Below, piece after piece: positions 58,899 through 64,000 of a DNA stretch of 64,000 nucleotides (positions within the stretch are counted from its first letter, which is position 1; every line of letters starts with the position of its first letter). This DNA is from an uncultured Caldilineaceae bacterium (GTDB taxonomy: Bacteria > Chloroflexota > Anaerolineae > Caldilineales > Caldilineaceae). The position numbers and the translations under genes were made by a program. Below the pieces are notes generated by a model that was not told where the DNA came from, searched no databases, and was given only the letters and a program-made list of their open reading frames with translations. The stretch spans positions 4,701,001 to 4,765,000 of the forward strand of contig OY282381.1 in the NCBI GenBank assembly GCA_958295915.1, given 5' to 3'.

Positions 58899-61778
58899 AT
58901 GACGCAGACAACCATAGACCGTCTCATCATCAACTCGCCCTACGCGGAACCGGCGAAACACTGGAGCTACAACCGCGAAAGGCGAACCTTCTCGCTATCC
59001 AAGGGCCGCCGACCCGCGGGCTACGTGGTCGCGTCCGGCGCTTCCAAAGCCTTCGATGATCCAGGCATCTTCGTCGAAATCCCGCTGGTCAACCGCATCA
59101 GACCCCGCGTGAAAGCCTGGCGCGAGGCCGGCTATCCAGGCGCCACCAGCATCACCCGGCGACTGCTTGCCTACTGGACCGACCCAGAGGAGTTCGATAC
59201 TCGACGCTTCTTCTTCTGCCAGCTCGAGGCCGCGGAAACGCTCATCTGGCTCAGGGAAGCGCCGGCCGCCGACAAAGTCGGCATCGATATACCCACCGAC
59301 CGCACAGACGAACCTCCGAACGCTTCGACATCGTTTGCCCGCCCGACCGGCGACGCCTTCGAACGGCTCTGCGCCAAGATGGCGACCGGCTCCGGCAAAA
59401 CCGTCGTCATGGCCATGCTCATCGCCTGGCATATCCTCAATAAAACCGCCTATCCCCAGGATGCCCGCTTCGCCAAAAACATCCTCGTGATCGCGCCCGG
59501 CCTCACAGTCAGAAGCCGCCTGGCCGTCCTGGAACCCGCCCACCCTGAAAACTACTACGAAGCGTTCCGCATCGTGCCCTCGCCCATGCTCGACAAGCTC
59601 CGCCAAGGCCGGGTCATCGTCCGCAACTGGCACGCGCTCAACTGGGAAACCGCAGAGAAGATCGCGACGAAACGCAGCGTAGACAAACGCGGCCCCAAGA
59701 GCGACGAAGCCTACGTCCGCGACGTTCTGGGCGATATGGCGAACGCCCGCAATATCCTGGTCATCAACGACGAAGCCCACCACGCCTGGCGCATGCCAGC
59801 CGAAATCAGGATCAAAGGCGTCGCCAAAGCGGAGAAGGAACAGGCGACCAAATGGGTCGGCGGCCTCGACCGCATCGACAGGGCGCGGGGCGTGCTCGCC
59901 TGCTACGACTTTTCGGCAACGCCCTTCGCGCCATCCGGCAAGAAAAGCTCAGAAGAAACGCTCTTCGATTGGATAGTAAGCGATTTCGGCCTGAACGACG
60001 CCATCGAGTCCGGCCTGGTCAAAACCCCCCGCGTCGTAGTGCGAGACGACGCCGTGCCCGACGCCAGGATATACAAGTCCCGCCTCTATCACATCTACTC
60101 CGACCCCGAAGTGAGGAACGACCTGAATCGCAGAGCGCAGCCCCACGAGCCGCTGCCCGACCTCGTGCTCAACGGCTACTACCTCCTCGGCTATGACTGG
60201 TGGGAGACCGCCAAAGCCTGGAAAAAAGCAGGCTTCAAAACCCCTCCCGTGATGATCACAGTCGCCAACCGCACCGAGACCGCAGCCCGGGTCAAGAACG
60301 CTTTCGACCGCAAACACGTGCGTATCGACGCCCTCTGCGACCCTCTGCGCGCCCTCCACATCGATTCGAAGGCGCTAGAGCAGGCAGAGGCCGCAACGGA
60401 GCCCATCACCGCTGTAGAGACAGCCCTTGCCCCTCCCCCAGACAACCACGCTCCAGGCGCCGCCCGCCGCCTCACGAAAAAAGAGCAAGCCGAGTTGCTG
60501 CGCTTGCAAGTAGACACCGTGGGCCAGGCAGGCAAACCCGGCGAGCGCATCCAGAACGTGATCTCCGTCGGCATGCTGTCCGAAGGCTGGGACGCCAAAA
60601 CCGTGACCCACATCATGGGGCTGCGCGCCTTCAGCAGCCAGCTTCTCTGCGAGCAGGTCGTCGGGCGTGGCCTCCGCCGCACCTCCTACGACATCTCCCC
60701 GCATACCGGTATGTTCGAGCCAGAATACGTCAATATCTTCGGTGTGCCCTTTACCTTCCTGCCGCATGAATCCAATGAAGACATCGTCCCAGAACCGCCC
60801 AATCCAAAGACGACCATCGAGCCGCTCGCCCACAAAGCCCAGTTCGAGATTCACTGGCCAAATATCATCCGCATCGAGCATCTGTACAGCCCGCGCCTGT
60901 CTCTGGATTGGGACAAGGTGAAGCCGCTGGAACTGAACGCCAGCCACAGCGCGCAAGTGGCAGAGCTCGCCCCAGTTGTCGAAGGCAAGCCGGATGTGAC
61001 GAATCTCACAGCCATAGACCTGGAAGATCTGGCGCGTGCATACCGCACCCAGCGAATTATCTTCGAGACCGCGCGCGACGTGTACGACCAGATGCAAAAC
61101 GACTGGCCAGCCGCCAGAGAGTTTCTCCTGGCCCAGATCGTGCGCCTGGTCGAGCGCTTCATCCGCTCGGACAAAATTCACATCACCCCGACCCTGTTCC
61201 ACCAGGACGCTCTGAGACGCAGCCTCGTCATCACCCTGAACATGACGCAGGTAGTCCAGCATATCTGGGAGGCGATTCGCTTCGAGAACGTCAGGAAGTT
61301 GGAGCCCGTTTTCGACCAAGACCGCCCGCTCCGTTCAACCAGCGACATGGTAACCTGGTACACCGGCAAACCCTGTGAATACACGACCCGCAGCCACATC
61401 AATTTCTGCGTCTGTGACAGCGCCTGGGAAGCGTCCGAAGCCTTCCACATCGACCACAGCCCCACAGTCGCCGCCTGGGCGAAAAACGATCATCTCGGCT
61501 TCGAGATCCTCTACATCTATCGGGGCATAGTGCGTAAATACCGACCTGATTTCATCATCCGCCTCAAATCAGGCGACATGCTGGCGCTGGAGACCAAAGG
61601 GCAGGACAACGAGCAGAACCGCGCCAAACGCCGCTTTCTCGACGAATGGGTAGAAGCGGTGAATGCGCATGGCGGATTCGGACGCTGGCGCGCCGACGTG
61701 TCAAGGGATCCCGGCGACATAGCTGATATCCTCGAGAAGCATGCGCGCCCTTCACGAACCACCGACCACCAACAGTAA
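58899..61778 (+). CDS. res: Type III-like restriction enzyme, SF2 helicase/nuclease (Res)
   Basis: A 959-residue restriction subunit resembling the family named BPTD_3080. Walker A is MATGSGKT near residues 161-168, the helicase Walker B INDEAHHAWR near 289, motif III FSATPF near 341 and motif VI CEQVVGRGLRR near 584. The C-terminus has a PD-(D/E)XK nuclease: YRPDFIIRLKSG then LALETKGQ near 896-898. It would use ATP to move along DNA and cut when unmethylated sites meet, with specificity from the Mod protein at 48807. Neighbouring the end is the propeller gene. Confidence 0.88.
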   Translation: MTQTTIDRLIINSPYAEPAKHWSYNRERRTFSLSKGRRPAGYVVASGASKAFDDPGIFVEIPLVNRIRPRVKAWREAGYPGATSITRRLLAYWTDPEEFDTRRFFFCQLEAAETLIWLREAPAADKVGIDIPTDRTDEPPNASTSFARPTGDAFERLCAKMATGSGKTVVMAMLIAWHILNKTAYPQDARFAKNILVIAPGLTVRSRLAVLEPAHPENYYEAFRIVPSPMLDKLRQGRVIVRNWHALNWETAEKIATKRSVDKRGPKSDEAYVRDVLGDMANARNILVINDEAHHAWRMPAEIRIKGVAKAEKEQATKWVGGLDRIDRARGVLACYDFSATPFAPSGKKSSEETLFDWIVSDFGLNDAIESGLVKTPRVVVRDDAVPDARIYKSRLYHIYSDPEVRNDLNRRAQPHEPLPDLVLNGYYLLGYDWWETAKAWKKAGFKTPPVMITVANRTETAARVKNAFDRKHVRIDALCDPLRALHIDSKALEQAEAATEPITAVETALAPPPDNHAPGAARRLTKKEQAELLRLQVDTVGQAGKPGERIQNVISVGMLSEGWDAKTVTHIMGLRAFSSQLLCEQVVGRGLRRTSYDISPHTGMFEPEYVNIFGVPFTFLPHESNEDIVPEPPNPKTTIEPLAHKAQFEIHWPNIIRIEHLYSPRLSLDWDKVKPLELNASHSAQVAELAPVVEGKPDVTNLTAIDLEDLARAYRTQRIIFETARDVYDQMQNDWPAAREFLLAQIVRLVERFIRSDKIHITPTLFHQDALRRSLVITLNMTQVVQHIWEAIRFENVRKLEPVFDQDRPLRSTSDMVTWYTGKPCEYTTRSHINFCVCDSAWEASEAFHIDHSPTVAAWAKNDHLGFEILYIYRGIVRKYRPDFIIRLKSGDMLALETKGQDNEQNRAKRRFLDEWVEAVNAHGGFGRWRADVSRDPGDIADILEKHARPSRTTDHQQ

Positions 61779-61790
61779 CGGAGACGCGCC

Positions 61791-63341
61791 ATGAAAATCC
61801 CATCAGGCAAGCAGCTGTTCATCGACGACTACTTCATCGAGTCGTTGGACGGCGCGCGCCGAGTGCTCAACAAGCCGCAAAAACGCACACCGGACGAACC
61901 CCTGCCCATCCACTTCGACCGACCGTGGGAGGCCCGCTTCGCGCAGCCGGGCAGGGTCATCTACGACGAACGCAACCGGCGTTTCCGCCTCTATTATCGC
62001 ATCTGGACAGGAGACCAAACCCTGCTGTGCGCGCTTGATTCAAGCGACGGGCTGAACTGGGAACGGCCAGAACTGGGCCTGGTCGAGATCGACGGTTCAA
62101 CGCGCAACAACATCACCAACGCTCCGACGCAGAGCCTGTCCACCATCTGGGATCCGCACGAACAGGATGAAACCTACCGCTGGAAACAGATCGACAACCA
62201 GCCCACGGGCAGAAGCCCAGCGGGTGAACCACGTTGGCTGGCCCGCTACTCGCAGGACGGCTACCGCTGGCATCTCTATCCCGACAGCGCGCACAGCAGC
62301 CAGAAGATGCTCTTCAATTTCGGCTCCCCCGCCAAAACCTTTGGCGGCGTGCTGGATCCAGACGCGCCCTACATTCACTATTCCCAGCGAGGTTCGAATC
62401 GCCGCACCCGAGTCCTGGGACGCCGGGACAGCCAGGACTTCCTGAACTGGTCCGGCCTGCGTACAGTGATCGACCAGGATCTGCTGGACCCACCAGGAAC
62501 CGAGTTTTACGCCGCCGGTTTTGATCCGGCCAATCGCGCCGACGGCGGCTTGCGCATCCTCATGCTGCACACCTTTCTGACCGACCTGACCGAACCCTAT
62601 GGCATCGCCGAGCCAGATCAATACTGGGGCGCCGGCGAGTCCGGCTCAGCAGCCCTACCAGCTCGCATCGATGGCTTTGTGGAGACCCAACTGGCAGTGA
62701 GCCGTGATACCCTCTCCTGGAAACGCTTCCGGGAGCCGTTTATCCCCCGCGGGGAAGCCGGCGCCTGGGACTGGGGCATGGTATACACGGATGGACCGAT
62801 CCTGCACGACAACCAGCTTTGGTTCTTCTACATGGCCGGAAACCTGACCCACAACGGCTACACAGCGCAGCCATGGCAAAAGCCATACACGACCCCCACC
62901 CGCCGCGGCAAGGGCGTCGCCGTGTTGCGCCCCGATGGCTACGTCAGCGTAGAAGCCGCCTCCTACGCGCCGGGCATCCTCACTACCCATCGTTTTCGCC
63001 AGGAACATGGAGGCCAGATACGGGTCAATGTAGACGCCAGCGCCGGTGAGCTGCGCTATGAACTGCTCGAGGACACCGGTGAGCCGATTCCGGGCTGCGC
63101 GCTCGCCGACTGCGACCCGATCCGCGCCGACGCGCTGGACGGCGTTCTCTCTTGGCATGGCCGCCCTGGCTGGCCACCGCTCGCCGAAAGCAGACGCGCC
63201 CGCTATCCGGCGCTGGCCCAGTCGGAATTCTACCTGAAAATTCGTTTTTACGTGGCCCCCGGAACCAAACTATACTCCGTCACCATCGACCCGCCAGAAG
63301 TGACAGTATGGCATGCGCGGATCAAAAGCCGTTTAGATTAA
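61791..63341 (+). CDS. Five-bladed beta-propeller, glycosidase-like protein
   Basis: A 516-residue paralogue of the proteins at 15717 and 40475. It starts with KQLFIDDYFIESLDGARR, and the repeats include RRFRLYYRIW and LDSSDGLNWERPE, and the C-terminal region again carries a beta-sandwich-like end. No export signal. The family resembles GH32/43-type glycosidases. It immediately follows the Res gene (12 nt) and has its own GGAG, so it may be read through from the defence operon although its role is metabolic. Confidence 0.65.
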   Translation: MKIPSGKQLFIDDYFIESLDGARRVLNKPQKRTPDEPLPIHFDRPWEARFAQPGRVIYDERNRRFRLYYRIWTGDQTLLCALDSSDGLNWERPELGLVEIDGSTRNNITNAPTQSLSTIWDPHEQDETYRWKQIDNQPTGRSPAGEPRWLARYSQDGYRWHLYPDSAHSSQKMLFNFGSPAKTFGGVLDPDAPYIHYSQRGSNRRTRVLGRRDSQDFLNWSGLRTVIDQDLLDPPGTEFYAAGFDPANRADGGLRILMLHTFLTDLTEPYGIAEPDQYWGAGESGSAALPARIDGFVETQLAVSRDTLSWKRFREPFIPRGEAGAWDWGMVYTDGPILHDNQLWFFYMAGNLTHNGYTAQPWQKPYTTPTRRGKGVAVLRPDGYVSVEAASYAPGILTTHRFRQEHGGQIRVNVDASAGELRYELLEDTGEPIPGCALADCDPIRADALDGVLSWHGRPGWPPLAESRRARYPALAQSEFYLKIRFYVAPGTKLYSVTIDPPEVTVWHARIKSRLD

Positions 63342-63354
63342 CAAAAGCGCGAGT

Positions 63355-63486
63355 CCTGGTTTTCCTTGCGCCCTTTGCGCCCTTGCGCCTTTGCGTTAAC
63401 TTCTGGGTTCTTCCCCCCTTTGCGCCCTTTGCGCCCTTGCGCCCTTGCGTTAACTTCCGGGTTCTTCCCCCCTAGCGTTAGCGTTA
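63355..63486. repeat. TTTGCGCC-type repeat array
   Basis: The gap holds a run of CCCTTTGCGCCCTTGCGCC-like units, with two copies of a longer unit ending GGGTTCTTCCCCCC that is shared with the array at 41938-42210. Confidence 0.85.
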
Positions 63487-63510
63487 TGATCCAAAATGGA
63501 GACAACAGTC

Positions 63511-64000
63511 ATGTATGAAAGCGTAGAAGTTGCGACCATCTCCTTTCAACCCGCCAAATGGGACAAGGCGGGCAACGCCGAGAAAATGGAAGCCTTGTTC
63601 GTCCGCGCCGCGACCCAGAGCCCCCGTCTGATTTTAACGACCGAAGGCGCTCTCGAAGGCTATGTCGTGATGGATGTAATAGAGGGCCGGGCCACAGCCG
63701 CCGCGCTACTGGATGTGGCCGAACCAATTGACGGCCCCTATATCCGCCGTTTCCAGAAGCTGGCGAAATCGCTGAACACCTGCCTCGCATTTGGATTCGC
63801 CGAACGGATAGGCGACGAAGCCTACAACTGTGCCCTCTTTCTCGACCAACAGGGCGAGATCCGCGGCAAATACCACAAAGTACAGTTAGCCGAAGGCACG
63901 CATCCCTCATGGCGCTTCAACCGCGTCGGCAACAGGCTGCGCGCCTTTGATACCCCGCTCGGCCGCGCCGGATTTGTTATCTGCAACGACCGCTGGAATC
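63511..64000 (+). CDS. Carbon-nitrogen hydrolase (nitrilase family), 3' end outside window
   Basis: Partial gene: 163 residues are visible and the frame is open to the edge. The three catalytic residues of the nitrilase superfamily are present: Glu45 in LTTEGALEG, Lys123 in KYHKVQLAEG and Cys159 in VICNDRWN. It would hydrolyse a nitrile, amide or carbamoyl compound. GGAG lies 9 nt upstream of the ATG at 63511; an ATG 15 nt earlier is also in frame. The preceding repeat array separates it from the propeller gene. Confidence 0.88.
   Translation, partial: MYESVEVATISFQPAKWDKAGNAEKMEALFVRAATQSPRLILTTEGALEGYVVMDVIEGRATAAALLDVAEPIDGPYIRRFQKLAKSLNTCLAFGFAERIGDEAYNCALFLDQQGEIRGKYHKVQLAEGTHPSWRFNRVGNRLRAFDTPLGRAGFVICNDRWN

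Noticed and set aside
1..64000. tRNA, rRNA or insertion sequence
   Set aside because: No cloverleaf, rRNA-like stretch or transposase motif was seen on either strand by eye; a covariance search would be decisive.

Overview
The window looks like a chromosomal segment of a Chloroflexota bacterium, probably Anaerolineae/Caldilineales-like and possibly host- or sponge-associated. This is inferred from style, not from a marker gene: high GC, lipoprotein solute-binding proteins with Ala/Pro/Glu-rich linkers, many phytanoyl-CoA-dioxygenase-like enzymes, Gfo/Idh/MocA oxidoreductases, DUF3830 proteins and ATPase-less ABC loci. No rRNA, tRNA or CRISPR array was seen.

Layout. (1) 1-6.8 kb: a lone NMT1-type binding protein, a PhyH dioxygenase, then a peptide-type ABC operon (binding protein plus two permeases) behind a near-consensus promoter. 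(2) 6.8-8.7 kb: an AT-richer two-gene type II restriction-modification system (ApaLI-like nuclease plus beta-order methyltransferase) directly after the second permease, where ATPase genes would normally lie. (3) 8.8-23.5 kb: a catabolic cluster on the + strand with three Gfo/Idh/MocA enzymes, an Ldh-type dehydrogenase, an HpcH/HpaI aldolase, a PhyH enzyme, a beta-propeller hydrolase-like protein, a probable selenoprotein of the UGSC type, a GH127-like protein and a PIG-L deacetylase. (4) 23.5-43 kb: mostly - strand genes: two DUF3830 plus Asp/Glu-racemase-type modules, PmoA-like, FAH, VOC, Gfo/Idh, GNAT, class III aminotransferase, D-2-hydroxyacid dehydrogenase, M20 peptidase, two more PhyH enzymes, a second peptide-type ABC operon and a second propeller protein. 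(5) 43-47 kb: a sugar-type ABC operon with a Tat lipoprotein. (6) 47-61.8 kb: a defence island. A type III-like Mod gene and its Res gene are separated by about 7.5 kb of other modules (IetAS ATPase/subtilisin, a relE relic, an ATPase plus a putative nuclease-like partner, an MNT gene with a damaged HepT), and an ATPase/TOPRIM pair lies just upstream. (7) 61.8-64 kb: a third propeller protein and the start of a nitrilase-family gene cut by the window edge.

The metabolic genes suggest import of sugars or small acids/amides, then oxidation by NAD(P)-dependent dehydrogenases and Fe(II)/2-oxoglutarate enzymes, aldol cleavage and amide/amine processing; specific substrates cannot be read from sequence. 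None of the four transport loci carries an ATPase gene.

The most notable observation is the gene at 17478-19121. It is open across 547 codons except for one in-frame TGA at 17769-17771, in the context H-U-S-T-C. A 4-bp GC stem capped by a GGTC tetraloop starts 13 nt after the TGA. This fits a selenocysteine codon with a bacterial SECIS better than it fits a broken gene. Intergenic DNA also carries two dispersed repeat families: arrays of TTTGCGCC-like units, one of which has become coding sequence, and ACTGGCCACTAG-like palindromic strings.
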